From: Pseudovirgaria hyperparasitica
Taxonomy: Eukaryota; Ascomycota; Dothideomycetes; Acrospermales; Acrospermaceae
DNA length: 64,000 nucleotides
Direction: 5' to 3'
Assembly (NCBI RefSeq): GCF_010093815.1
Contig: NW_022985549.1
Coordinates: 868,001 to 932,000 of the forward strand
Shown here: positions 12,400 to 22,829 of the stretch, piece by piece
Layout of the letters: each line of letters opens with the position of its first letter
How positions within the stretch are numbered: position 1 is the first letter of the stretch
Made by a program: the position numbers and the translations under genes
Notes under the pieces: model-generated
The model's input: the letters and a program-made list of their open reading frames with translations, nothing else
Database searches by the model: none
Told to the model about the DNA's origin: nothing

Positions 12400-12936
12400 T
12401 CATATTTCGTACTTTCTCCCAGCATGGAACGGACTCCACATACCCCTAACGTTCTCATTCGTGCTGATGACCGGTTTCCTCATCACCTTCCTGTTCTTCT
12501 CCCCGCTTGCCATGCGTAACAAGTCTGCCTTCTGGTGGACTTGCTCTTTCGTCAGATTCCGCACACAGATTGCCTTTTGGTGTCCGTTGATGTAGTGGCC
12601 GACCATGATGGGATGCTTGTTCGGTCGAGGAGAGACGGTTATCTCAATGTTGGGGTGTGCTTTTCCGAATTTCGATAGCTCGTTTGTGATGAAGGAGCTA
12701 CACCGCGCGCGATTCAGCAAAGATTATCGAGGCCTCACCGGATGGGAAAGGGACTTACTTCATGCCTCGAGAGCTGCCATACCAGTCGCAGTAGTGGAAA
12801 TCAATGCGTTTGCATTGTATGATGAAGGCGCCTACGCCATTCTGTGCTTTTGTCAGCGCAATTGTTGGTCTTGGATGAATGGAACCATGCATACCTGGGC
12901 TTTGGATATCGCCCTCAATGCTGTTACTTGAGGCAT
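12400..12936 (-). CDS. MRPL51: Mitochondrial large-subunit ribosomal protein mL43 (MRPL51)
   Basis: Component of the large subunit of the mitochondrial ribosome. Minus-strand exons 12895-12936, 12759-12841 and 12400-12697 join into 140 residues. Exon 1 encodes the start MPQVTALRAIS; exon 2 gives NGVGAFI..CKRIDFHYCDW and SSRGMN; exon 3 holds SPRPNKHPIMVGHYING, ICVRNL, LLRMASGEK and STNENVRGMWSP, the hallmarks of fungal L51/mL43 with its thioredoxin-like fold. Joining the exons restores the conserved SSRGMNSFI at the exon 2/3 junction, which supports the model. It ends 245 bases from the TPI1 stop. Confidence 0.93.
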
Positions 12937-13103
12937 TGTGAATCCTCGCGGCGTGGCTAACGAACGGCCTTTGACAGTGGTCGCGCGGCTTTCACTTTTG
13001 TCGTTCTCGACAGCCGTCTCACAACCGAGATTTCCCCGGGCTGTTACCTAGACTAGCAACCCACGACGCGCATCACCATCATCAACTTTTTCCCCTCGAC
13101 ACT

Positions 13104-13186
13104 TTCTTCCCTGCATCTCCCTCCCTCCCTCCCTCCTCCTTCATCTTTCGCATCTCTATCCCCGTCTGTCACACCTAAACGCGAAG
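13104..13186 (+). promoter_or_regulatory. CT-rich leader of the U1-70K gene
   Basis: Repeated CTCC/CCCT pyrimidine tract directly ahead of the ATG at 13187, comparable to the tract before LCB2. It is probably the core promoter or 5' leader; inferred from composition. Confidence 0.35.
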
Positions 13187-14458
13187 ATGACGGCACAACT
13201 TCCGCCCAACCTCCTGGCGCTCTTCGCGCCTCGACCGCCGCTGCGCTATGCGCCTCACATGGACTACGCGCCGCAAGACCGGCACTCATCCAAAGTCACG
13301 GGCGTCGCGGGCTACCTCGAAGCCCTGAAGAACTACGACGACGGATACAAGCCCACGGAGAGCTGGCAGCAGCGCCGGGACCGCATCAAGTACGAGAAGA
13401 AGGAGAAGCACGAGAAGACGATGGCGGAGGGCAAGGACGGGTACGACCCGGCAAACGACCCGAATGTGCGCGGGGACGCCTTCAAGACGCTCTTTGTCGG
13501 ACGCATCAGCTACGATACCGAGCCGCGCGATCTGCAGAAGGAGTTTGGGCGGTTTGGGCCGATTGAGCGGATTCGCATTGTGACGGATACGCGTGCGGGT
13601 GAGAAGAAGGCGTCGCGGGTGAAGAAGAATAGGGGGTATGCTTTTATTCTGTTTGAGCGCGAGAAGGATATGAAAGGTATTGTTGCTCTCTGCCCTTAAC
13701 AAGTTATCAGAAGGTAATGAACTGACACGGGCTCTTGCCTGACTGATTTAGCGGCCTACAAAGAAACCGATGGCATACGTATCAGAGATCGACGCATACT
13801 GGTGGATGTTGAAAGAGGCCGTACAGTGAACCAGTGGAAGCCGCGTCGTCTTGGTGGAGGTCTCGGAGGCAGAGGCTATACCAAGGCGCTACCAGCCAAA
13901 CCTGCTATTGGTTTCGGCGGACCTCCGCCAGGTCCCGGCTTCCGCGGTGGGTTTGGCGGTGGCATGCGTGGTGGCCGTGGAGACTTTGGAGGTGGCTTCA
14001 GAGGAGGCCGGGGAGGCTTCCGGGGTGACCGTGGCGGTTTTGGCGATCGTGGGTTCGGTGGAGGTGATCGTGGTGGGTTTGGCGGTGGCGGAGGTCGCGG
14101 TGGTATCGGCTATCAATCCAACGGATGGGGCGCACCACCAGAAGGGGCACCATCAGGCCCAAGAGGCGGAGGCAGAGGCGGCTTTGGCGGCGGATCTGGT
14201 GGAGGCTCGAACGGCGACTACGACCGAGGCGACCGCGGCGAGCGAAGATTTGACGATAGAGGAGGCGGCTCGTACGGCGGCGGTGGTGGTAGAGACCGCG
14301 GTTCGACCGGCGCAAATCGCGAACCTCTGGGTAAGCCAGGCTTTCGAGACCGCGATGGTGGTGGTGGGTATGGCGGCGGTGGCCGAGATGATGACAGGAA
14401 ACGACGATATGACGGTGGAGACGGCTACGGCGACGACCGCAGCAAACGGAGGTTCTGA
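13187..14458 (+). CDS. SNP1: U1 snRNP 70 kDa protein (SNP1-like)
   Basis: Binds stem-loop I of U1 snRNA and helps recognise 5' splice sites. Exons 13187-13676 and 13752-14458 give 398 residues. The N-terminus ([15 protein letters not shown]) matches the U1-70K N-terminal motif that contacts U1-C and the Sm core. Next come a charged helix and an RRM with RNP2 (LFVGRI) at about 103-108 and RNP1 (RGYAFILF) at about 149-156, followed by [18 protein letters not shown], typical of this family. The C-terminal half (about 210-390) is a long Gly/Arg/Phe-rich RGG region instead of the Arg/Ser tail of animal U1-70K. A 75-base intron splits the RRM. Confidence 0.95.
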
Positions 14459-15797
14459 TCCATTTACCACACACAATTCAACAACCACAGCCACAACTAC
14501 AACCACAACCACAACAAGCACAACAACGTGGAGGTAAAAAAGAGGTCATGTGGACTTTGTTTTTCCAAACAAAAAAGTATATTCGATTATCATCACATCA
14601 TTTGTTGAAAAGGGTAAGAAGAGGCAGGTTTGAGATTCCTTCCTTCTCTCCGAAACCTGAATCTTTTCGTCATCATCATCGTCATCATCATCTACCACAC
14701 TCCCAGCAAGCTCCTCGACGTCCACTACTCGTCTCATCGACTTTGGCCTCAACGATGGTAAGGAAAAGACTGGGACTTTCATCAAAGGCAAAAACTCTTT
14801 TTCCCACGGACATTATGTCCGGCCGTCCCGGGGACGTAAAGAGCAAAAGCAAGTCCAGCTCTATCTATATACATCATCTCTAATTCCGAAGGGCGATCTC
14901 TCTAAGACCAGGAACCTCGCTCGCGCCTGACCTCAACAATCGTCGGATCTTTTTTCTTTTTTATGTATTACTGCTGCATTGGCTGTTGTCAAGTAATGCC
15001 ATTCTACTTCTTTTTTTTTTGTTTTCCTTCTCTATTAGTTTTTTTTCTTCTCTCTCCCCTGTCTTCCAGGACATCCATGGGATGGGGTGGGGTGGGTGAG
15101 TATACATACCACAGTGGAGGAGGAGAAGGAGAGAAAACTACGAGGTAAAAAAAAAAAGAATTGAAAATCTCTTTTTTATCATCATTCTGTAACTTGAAGG
15201 TAAGATCATCAATGGGTAAGAGGTCTGGGAATATTCTTTGTTCTCTGGACAAATAAAAAAATCTTTATCGATAAAGTGATCTTATTTTTCCGTAAGTAGT
15301 AGTAGTTGTAGTTGTAAGCGCGCGCGCGGCGTATGTTGTTAGTAAATCGGAGCATCTTTTAAGTATGAAAGCGGTTTTTTTGGGCGGGTGAGTGAGTGGG
15401 TGTGGTGGGCATGGTATGGTGGCATGGTATGGTTTGGCATGGAAGGTGTTGTAATAGCGGTTGCTGTTGTTGCTCTTGTTGCTGTTGTATCTTGCACTTT
15501 TGCGCGGTTAGTGTTGGAAAATGAATTGCAGATGATGTACTTTAACTTGATGGTGTCTGCTTTCCTGCGTTCCAGGGGGTGATGTGCTGTGATTTTCGTT
15601 TTCGTTTCGGTGAGCTGCCAGGGTTATAGATTCATATTGCTTGTGTGTGTGTGTGCTACGGCATCTGATACATCCAGACACCCACGAAAGGGATTACTAC
15701 GACGATTACCCCCCTGCTCCCCCGTTGCCATCCCATCTACACTCCGACAAACACATACACCATCCAACCCCCTACCCTCCTCCTCCTCCTTTCCCCC
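14459..15797. other. Intergenic 1.3 kb, low-complexity
   Basis: It has the 3' region of the U1-70K gene (ACA-rich), a CAT/CGT trinucleotide patch near 14672-14695, several poly-T and poly-A tracts (15009-15055 and 15148-15160), and GGTATGG-like repeats near 15390-15440. Frames are short and repetitive; no gene seen. Confidence 0.5.
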
Positions 15798-16418
15798 CTA
15801 CATAACCCCACACCACCCCCTCCACCCCCCATTCCCATCCCCCTTAACCCCAACCCTCCCGCGATAAAACTCATCCCACGTCCAAAACCGCATCGCATCC
15901 GGCGCCCCACGCGCCTCCCTCCACGCCTCCCTCCCCGGAAACACACTCGGCTCAAACCTAACCTTCCACTCAAACTCGGGCCAACCGACCCCCGAGTCGC
16001 GATGCCGCTGCTCAAACTGGGTCTGGAAACGGCCTTTTTCGAGACTGACGGCGATGGTGCGCGTGTGGGGGGCGAAGGTGGAGGGGTGGAGGAGGTCGGC
16101 GTTGTAGAGGCGGCCGGGGGGGATGGCGAGGGATTCGGCGGCGTCGAGGGTGGGGAGTTTGGTTGGGTGGAGGGTTAGGTTGAGGGTTGTTGTTAGGGGG
16201 GTGGTGGGTTTGGTGGTGGTGGTGGTTTGGGGGGAGGAAGGGGTGTGGGTGTATGTGAAGGGGCAGGCGATCCAGAGGTTGAGTTCCTGGGCGAGAACGA
16301 GGCGGCCTGTGCCGTCGGGCTTGAATTGGATTGAGGTTGCGGAGACGGTGTCCCAGTGCCAGACGTCGTCGCCGGGTGGGCCGCAGAGGATGGAGGTGAT
16401 TGTTTCGACGTCGGTCAT
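15798..16418 (-). CDS. Conserved-looking fungal protein, function unknown
   Basis: A 206-residue frame starting at ATG 16418. Recognisable blocks are DDVWHWDTVSATSIQF and DGTGRLV near the N-terminus, a Thr-rich loop at about 58-80, SLEKGRFQTQF at about 125-135, and a C-terminal block around APDAMRFWTWDEFY. The pattern of Trp-rich blocks with a low-complexity loop looks like a real globular fungal protein, but I cannot name the family. The last 25 residues are Gly-rich and may be intron read-through, so the true C-terminus is uncertain. No signal peptide or membrane segment is visible. Confidence 0.65.
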   Translation of the reverse strand: MTDVETITSILCGPPGDDVWHWDTVSATSIQFKPDGTGRLVLAQELNLWIACPFTYTHTPSSPQTTTTTKPTTPLTTTLNLTLHPTKLPTLDAAESLAIPPGRLYNADLLHPSTFAPHTRTIAVSLEKGRFQTQFEQRHRDSGVGWPEFEWKVRFEPSVFPGREAWREARGAPDAMRFWTWDEFYRGRVGVKGDGNGGWRGWCGVM

Positions 16419-17661
16419 GGTGGTGGTGGTGGTGGTCGTCGTCGTTGTGATGCTGTTTTGTGTGTGATTTTCTTGACTACTCGTGTGGTTTTGTCTGGGT
16501 TTGTTTGTTTGTTGGATGTGGTGGAGGTTTTGGGTGGTTGTTGAAAGGAAAGAAGTGTTGTGGGCAGGAAGAAGACAGATGAGTAGGTTGCTGTTTGTGG
16601 GTAAGTGAATAATAGGCAGCCAAGTTACACACAGGGCTGGCTACGCATATGAGGTCATTCCTCTTTTGGAGATAATTATAGCTACTGGGTGTGCTCTCAT
16701 TGGTCCGTCGGGTACCTTGCATTGGCTTGACATATGCACTAAGCCTGAAGCAGTAATGGTAAGTAGACATCAAACAATATACTACGTAGTAAACCTATAA
16801 GATCTGGATATCGCCTCATCCGTGGCTGAGATCTATGGGGTTCTGTGACCAGTACACGATCCTTAAAGGTTTCCCCGGGGCTCGGTTAGCTGGCGTCTTA
16901 CCTACTACATACCATATGCCGCCCCTGCGACCGCCAATACACGGAGACTTTCCTGCACCGCAGCGTACCACAAGCACCCTGACAGCTTCCGTGCGGCTGA
17001 AGCGATTGTAGATCCATATCCATTTTCTCCCATCGTTCGAGCCCGCTTTCCCCATCCTCTCGCCCCCCCGACGTCGACGTCATTGCTGCCAAGCGCTTAT
17101 GTTTGACTAAAAAACACCATGCCAAGCCCCCGACTTCCACCTCTGCCTGCGTCTGCCAGGATTATACGATCTGCGGCACGGACGCGTCCTGACTAGCTGT
17201 AGCTGGCATGGGACATGCGGCTCAGTCGAGGAGCTTGAGCTTGCCGCCATGACATGACCCTGAGACCCTGAGCTAGTAGCAGCTTTCGTTCGTCTATTCG
17301 CCATGTAATTACTCGACTGAATATGCTTCCGTTTCAATGCGGTCGGAGGCTGTATGTTCGAATCCCAGACTTCTATTCAGAGATCATGCCAAGATGTCAA
17401 TCGCTCTTCGTGAGACTAGAATAGCATCTCCAACAGCGAGGTGTCTCGCGATATGTCGGTATTCACTTAGCGGACGCTGGTAGTCAAAGTAAAATGGTAC
17501 TTCTCCATACACTCGAGATGAGTATATAACTTCATCTCCTTCTACCTCCTCAGAATTCCTCATCAACACATCAGCAATCCAAACAGTTTACAGCAACAAC
17601 TCCCACACCAATCCACCAAAGTCCCAGTCCCACAGACCCAATCATCCAATCTTCTCCAACC
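16419..17661. other. Intergenic 1.2 kb
   Basis: The 5' region of the unknown gene (GGT/GTC trinucleotide runs near 16420-16450) and the upstream region of the secreted-protein gene, with a TATATAAC box near 17522. A GTTCGAATCCC string at 17357-17367 resembles a tRNA B-box but no cloverleaf forms around it. No gene seen. Confidence 0.5.
17522..17529 (+). promoter_or_regulatory. TATA-like box of the secreted-protein gene
   Basis: TATATAAC lies about 135 bases upstream of the ATG at 17662, followed by an ACA/CCA-rich leader. Position and sequence fit a fungal TATA box; not proven. Confidence 0.35.
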
Positions 17662-18300
17662 ATGCAATTCTCCACCTCCAAACTCCTCTCCATGGGCCTC
17701 TCCCTAACCGCCCTCGCCTCCGCAGCCCCAACATCCGCCACAAACCAGCACTCCCGTGCCTCCAAGGTCATCCTCGGCTACCGCTCCGTCAGCCCGGACA
17801 TAGCAGCCAAATACAACGCCGCGGGCACCATCACCGCCGACCGCTCCGGCAACAGCGCGCAGATCGGCGAGGGCGCCTACACGGCACCCGTCCGGGGCGA
17901 CAAGCCCGGCGGCTGGCCGGGCCCCTGGAACTGCGTCGTCTTCATCGACTCGGACGCGCTGGACCGCGTGTCCAAGGCGTGGATCCCCGAGTTCAGGGAC
18001 CAGGGCGACGACGAGCGGCTGTGGTACAACAACGAGCGGATTGACGAGTACATTGACGACTTGGAGGACAGCTGGGACCCGACCAAGACGCTGCGCATGA
18101 GCGAGGTGTCCAACACCCTCAACCCGACCCAGATCCAGCTTGTCGTGCCGTTCACGCTGATCAACTCTGCCGGGGGCGCGTTGGGCCTTGAGACGTTCTG
18201 TGTTGCGCAGGCTGATATTGGTAGCTTGCCGGATGTTACTGTCAACTATGATGACTGGCAGAACAACATCAAGGGCGACAGGCACCCAAAGTCTGATTAG
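17662..18300 (+). CDS. Secreted protein with an ADP-ribosyltransferase-like signature
   Basis: A 212-residue single-exon protein. Residues 1-22 form a classic signal peptide (basic start, hydrophobic core, ASAAP cleavage region), so it should be exported. The mature part has VILGYRSVSP (Arg41), then QIGEGAYTAP (about 67-76), followed by a Trp/Pro-rich loop and a region with WIPE, ERIDEYIDDLEDSWDP and a final conserved-looking block. A Tyr-Arg strand followed about 30 residues later by G-x-G-x-Y resembles the NAD-binding core of ART-fold proteins, but I cannot point with confidence to the catalytic glutamate. Cys91 and Cys180 could form one disulfide. It could act on a host, a competitor or the fungus itself; enzyme activity is inference. 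Confidence 0.7.
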   Translation: MQFSTSKLLSMGLSLTALASAAPTSATNQHSRASKVILGYRSVSPDIAAKYNAAGTITADRSGNSAQIGEGAYTAPVRGDKPGGWPGPWNCVVFIDSDALDRVSKAWIPEFRDQGDDERLWYNNERIDEYIDDLEDSWDPTKTLRMSEVSNTLNPTQIQLVVPFTLINSAGGALGLETFCVAQADIGSLPDVTVNYDDWQNNIKGDRHPKSD

Positions 18301-18329
18301 AGCGTCAGCCTGGGGATATGTACGATATG

Positions 18330-18363
<34 letters not shown>

Positions 18364-18793
18364 TGTGTGTGTGTGTGAAGAGTGTTTCTGGGTTTTTGAA
18401 TTTTGGAGTTAGCTGCGCGCGTTATGTGATGAATAGAAATGATTGACTGTTGTTATACATATTTGCTAGTGCTTTTCAATCCTAGTGATGATGGAATATG
18501 TGCTGCGGTACACCGTTTTCTTCGACTTGTGGACCTGAGTGAAGACGACTAGGTGTAACAAGAGTGTGCAAAGAAATATGGTCTATCCACATCTCATTCC
18601 CTTGCTATCCTACACTCATATATTACAATCGTGTCCCTTGGCTTCAGGCCAGAAACCCTATGACATGCCTCGTCCACTGCTGCAGTAACCTGCAACAAGA
18701 TGTCTCCGAGTGCGAAGGTGCCGCTGTCGAGAGCTACAAGCGCAAGAGTGGAGTATACAGTAGAATGATGTACAAGAAAGGTGATTCGGACAT
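18301..18793. other. Intergenic, convergent 3' ends
   Basis: It holds a (GA)n(GT)n microsatellite at 18333-18377 and AT-rich sequence between the convergent secreted-protein and TUF1 genes. No gene seen. Confidence 0.55.
18333..18377. repeat. Compound (GA)n(GT)n microsatellite
   Basis: About 14 GA units run directly into about 8 GT units, just after the stop codon of the secreted-protein gene, probably in its 3' untranslated region. Confidence 0.95.
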
Positions 18794-20300
18794 TTAAGCA
18801 CCATGTTTGGAAACTATGTTCTCGAAGACTGAAGGACCAGTGGTCGGTATGATCTGTGTGACAAGACCAGTTGCGATAGTTCGGCCACCCTCGCGAACGT
18901 TGAACCGCTGTCCTTTCTCGATAGCAATCGGATGGTACAATTCGCAAACCATCTCACAGTTGTCACCAGGCATTGCCGTCTTGTGCCTGATGTCCTCAGT
19001 GCCCTCTGGCCACGAGAGATCGCATGCCTCATCAGCGGTACGGAAGTAAAGCTGTGGCCTATAGTTGCTCTTGAACCCGGTGTGACGTCCTCCTTCTTCC
19101 TTTGTAAGGACGTAGAGCGAGACAAGGAACTTCCTGTGGCCTTTGATGGATCCAGGGATGGCAATGACCATGCCACGCTTGACATCCTCACGCTTGACTC
19201 CACGAAGGAGAATACCAGAGTTGTCGCCGGCCTGAGACTCTTCGCATGACTTTCTGAAGGTCTCAATGTCCGTAACCTTGGTCTTGATAGGTGCTTCATT
19301 GTATCCAACTAGTTCAACTTCTGTATCGCGTTTGAGGATACCGCGCTCAACACGTCCAGAAGCGACAGTACCTCGTCCAGGAATGGAGAAGACGTCCTCG
19401 ACCGCCATCAGGAACGGTTTGTCCAGGTCGCGCTCAGGGGTTGGGATCCACGTATCCACGGCGGTTAAAAGCTCGTCGATCTTTTCAACGCCAATTTCCG
19501 GTCGTTTACCCTCGATAGCACATAGTGCGGAGCCCATCACGATGGGTGTGTCGTCGCCTTCAAAGCCGTAGGTGCTAAGTAGTTCTCTCATTTCCATCTC
19601 TACGAGCTCCAACATCTCCTGGTCCTCGATGACGTCGACTTTGTTGACAAACACGACGAGTCTTTGAACGCCAACCTGACGGGCTAGTAGTAGATGCTCT
19701 CTTGTCTGGGGCATTTGTCCGTCGGAAGCAGCAACCACAATGATGGATCCGTCCATACTGGCCGCACCAGTGATCATGTTCTTGATGTAATCGGCGTGAC
19801 CTGGACAGTCGACATGGGAGTAATGCCTATTCTCTGTTGCATACTCGAGATGTGCGGCGGAGATTGTGATACCACGCTTGCGCTCCTCGGGAGCCTTGTC
19901 GATGGCACCATATTCTGAGTAGTTGGCGAATCCTTTCTCTGACTGACGTTTCGTGATAGCAGCTGTGAGGGTGGTCTGTTTATGTCTTGTTAGGTTCATT
20001 CTCTTCGAGGACATAATGTAGGAGGCTGACTTTTCCATGGTCGACATGGCCAATGGTTCCTGGATCGTATTAGTATTTCGAGCCATTTCAAGGTTGCGCA
20101 GGTCGGTCGAGTGCAAGCATACCGATATTGCAGTGAGGCTTGTCACGAGAGAATTTTCCTACTGCGTATCTCCGTACGGCAGACCCGTATACAATCGAGC
20201 CCTTCGAACCAAGAGCTTGCTGGATAGGAGAGCTTGAGGAGGGCCTGACAAAGGCACAACTCGTCCGCCACGCGGCTCGCGAGAATGTGGGAATGATCAT
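18794..20300 (-). CDS. TUF1: Mitochondrial translation elongation factor Tu (TUF1)
   Basis: GTPase that delivers aminoacyl-tRNA to the mitochondrial ribosome. Exons 20123-20300, 20031-20059 and 18794-19975 give 462 residues. The first about 50 residues (Arg/Ser-rich, no acidic residue near the start) form a mitochondrial presequence. GTP motifs are GHVDHGKT, RGITI, DCPGH, NKVD and GSAL; the 29-base middle exon encodes just TIGHVDHGK. Domains 2 and 3 follow, with [13 protein letters not shown] and [20 protein letters not shown]. The second intron starts GTCAGC, a weak donor, but the frame supports it. ATG 20300 was chosen; an in-frame ATG at 20414 would lengthen the presequence. It is divergent from the hydrolase gene. 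Confidence 0.96.
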
Positions 20301-20760
20301 TGTACAAGACGAAGGGGAAAAGAGGCGAGAGGAGAATGAATTGAGATGACAAGAGTCGCGGAAGGACACGCGAATTGACAGGCGCCGCTGGTGATGCAGA
20401 AGTCGTGAGGACAATCATTTTTTAGCGCGTCTGCAACTCCAAAGCCGCCCATGGATGATCACGTGCAGCTATGCAAAGCTTCGAGCTAAGACCGAAAGTA
20501 ATTATGGGCGGAGAAGAGCTTCTGCCATTATTGAAGTAGAAAGTCGTGCGCCAGGTCGTCCAATTGGTTTCGTAGTCATCATTGTCTACAGACCAAACAT
20601 TACTGCTCTGTTATCTGCGACCCTGTGTCCAGCTCATACAGCCTTTGTCGCACTCGACATTCCACTCTTTTATCGACTCGTCGTGTTGCCGTGCCTTTTC
20701 ACAGGCTGACTATACCTACCTCCGCATATCCGAGGTTCCCTCCACGCTACCGAACGATAC
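20301..20760. promoter_or_regulatory. Shared upstream region of TUF1 and the HIBCH gene
   Basis: A 460-base divergent intergenic region between two genes for mitochondrial proteins. I see no unambiguous TATA box. Both promoters must lie here unless the TUF1 start is at 20414. Confidence 0.5.
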
Positions 20761-22391
20761 ATGTCTTACGCACTCTGTCTTCGGCGAACAGCTTTACCGC
20801 TGGGACGGTATTCACGCTTCGTCTCTATACCCACACCACAATTGTCAAAGAATGCACAATCGTTAGCAATGTCTCAACAACGAACAGTAGGCCGGGCCGC
20901 GTCCATAGAGACTACAAGAGCTAAAAGAATTGCAGTTTGCGACGGATGCAGCGCTGATACGGGAACAGCCTGGGGATGAGAAGGATGATGTTCTTTTCCA
21001 GCAGACGTACTGTTTACGGACGATTGAATTGAACAGGCCGAAGAAGTTAAATTCCCTAAACGGCTCAATGGCGAGAAAGATAATCCCTCGATTGCAGGTC
21101 CGCTGCGGCACTCCGACAACAGAGCCTTGCGTGCTGATAAGCTATAGGAATGGACGAAGTCACAGATGACGAACGTTGTCCTCATCAAAGGTGCTGGTCG
21201 AGCGTTCTGCGCCGGTGGAGATGTCGCTGCGCTGGCAGAATGGAATAAGACGGGACCCTCGGGTCAGCAGGCATCCAAAGACTACTTCGCCCTCGAGTAT
21301 AAGCTGGATCATATGATCGCAACGTACCAAAAACCCTATATCGCATTCATGGATGGGATAACAATGGGTGGTGGAGTTGGACTAAGTGTCCACGCACCAT
21401 TCAGAATAGCCACAGAAAACACTTTGTTTGCCATGCCGGAAACCACAATTGGGTTCTTTCCCGATGTTGGAGCTAGCTTCTTCCTCCCACGAATGGATGG
21501 TCAACTCGGAACATATCTAGCACTGACCAGTGAGCAGCTGCAAGGCGTTGATGTCTTGTAAGTTTAAGATGTCGAGCTTCTTTTTCAAAGGCTAATCCCA
21601 TTAGCTATCACGGCATTGCCACTCATTATGTTCACTCGTCAAGTTTGCCGCAACTTGAAGCACGTCTTGGTGAGCTGAACTTCAAAGACCGCGCCACTCT
21701 GGAAATGCGTAACGACATTGTGAATGCCACGATCGAGGAATTCGCAACAAGTCTCCCGACTTCTAGGCCAAGAATATCTGGTGCCTTGAGAATGGCCATT
21801 GATAAAATCTTTGCCCATCAGACCGTAGAGGGTATTTTAGAACAGTTGAAATCACTGGCTGATTCACCAAGTACATCTAAGGAGCTACAGGAATGGGCGA
21901 AGAAAACTGTCACAACCATCGAGTCTCGTTCGCCAACTAGCGTTGCTGTTGCGCTGCACCAAATGCGCGTTGGTCGAAAATGGAACATTCGTGAGACATT
22001 CGAGCAAGAGCATAAAATCGCCTCGAAGTTCATGGACCATCCAGACTTCATTGAGGGAGTGACGGCGCGTCTTGTCCGGCGTCAAAAAGAACGACCGAAC
22101 TGGCAGCCGGCTAGCTTTGATCAGGTCACCAGTGATCAAATTAAACAGTTCTTCAAGCCACCATCGCCATCCGAGCGTCTTATCCTTCCAAATGAAGATG
22201 AAGAATTGGATTACAAGGAATATCCTCATCGCAAATTCGGGCTTCCCACTGAGGAAATCATTGAATCTATGGTGCAGCAAGATAAACTGGATGAGCTGTT
22301 GCGATCAACAGGCGGCAAGCAAGGAGTCAAAGAGAAGGTTGGGGAGTACCTAGAGCGTGTTGGCTTGATTGAGCCAGGCGCGCGATTGTAA
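20761..22391 (+). CDS. EHD3: 3-hydroxyisobutyryl-CoA hydrolase, mitochondrial
   Basis: Hydrolyses 3-hydroxyisobutyryl-CoA in valine breakdown. Proposed exons 20761-20886, 20936-21097, 21148-21557 and 21605-22391 give 494 residues. The first exon is rich in Arg, Ser and Leu with no acidic residue, as expected of a mitochondrial presequence. Crotonase-fold signatures are RTIELNRPKKLNSL, GRAFCAGGDVAAL, MDGITMGGGVGLS (oxyanion hole region) and MPETTIGFFPDVG; the C-terminal extension distinguishes this family from enoyl-CoA hydratases. The second intron begins with a non-standard GTCCGC but restores LQEWTKSQ. The third junction restores VDVFYHGIATHYV. The first intron (20887-20935) is the least certain part. 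Confidence 0.9.
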
Positions 22392-22829
22392 TCATAGTGA
22401 GCAAGTTATAGATGACCCCGTATATTAGCATCAATGCCAATGCCAACAATGGCTCTACTGAGAGGCTAGCGTTTGTGAGATCATATTCATAGATGTGAAA
22501 GGCCTCAACAGTGGTGTGAGCATAATGGGAGCGATCTGGCTGGGTGTGTCCAGTATGAGTACTGTAATGGTCTCTCTGTTGTTTGATATCCACCATCACG
22601 TATCACCCCCACCCAAGTCCCCCACTATGATCCAACTTGACGCTTCCTTCACCAGGTCGAGTATAGCGCAAGACCCTGATAGGTCATTTAATTAGAGGCG
22701 CTCGGACCTTCTCCGAGTGTATTCCTAGCAAGTTTCATCTGCCGTCAAAACACTCTTGTCGACCTTCCACTCCTCTCTCACCTCCAATTGCATATCATAC
22801 TAAATACTACTGTCCTCCAAGCACTCACA
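22392..22829. other. Intergenic: 5' region of the bestrophin-like gene
   Basis: No gene seen. It includes the hydrolase 3' end and a pyrimidine-rich leader (about 22740-22800) ahead of the next ATG. Confidence 0.5.

Noticed and set aside
12262-12931. Plus-strand frames opposite mL43
   Set aside because: The minus strand encodes a complete mL43 with conserved exons; the plus frames are shadows.
17330-17380. tRNA-like B-box string (GTTCGAATCCC)
   Set aside because: The bases around it do not form a T-stem or an acceptor stem, and no A-box sits at the right distance.
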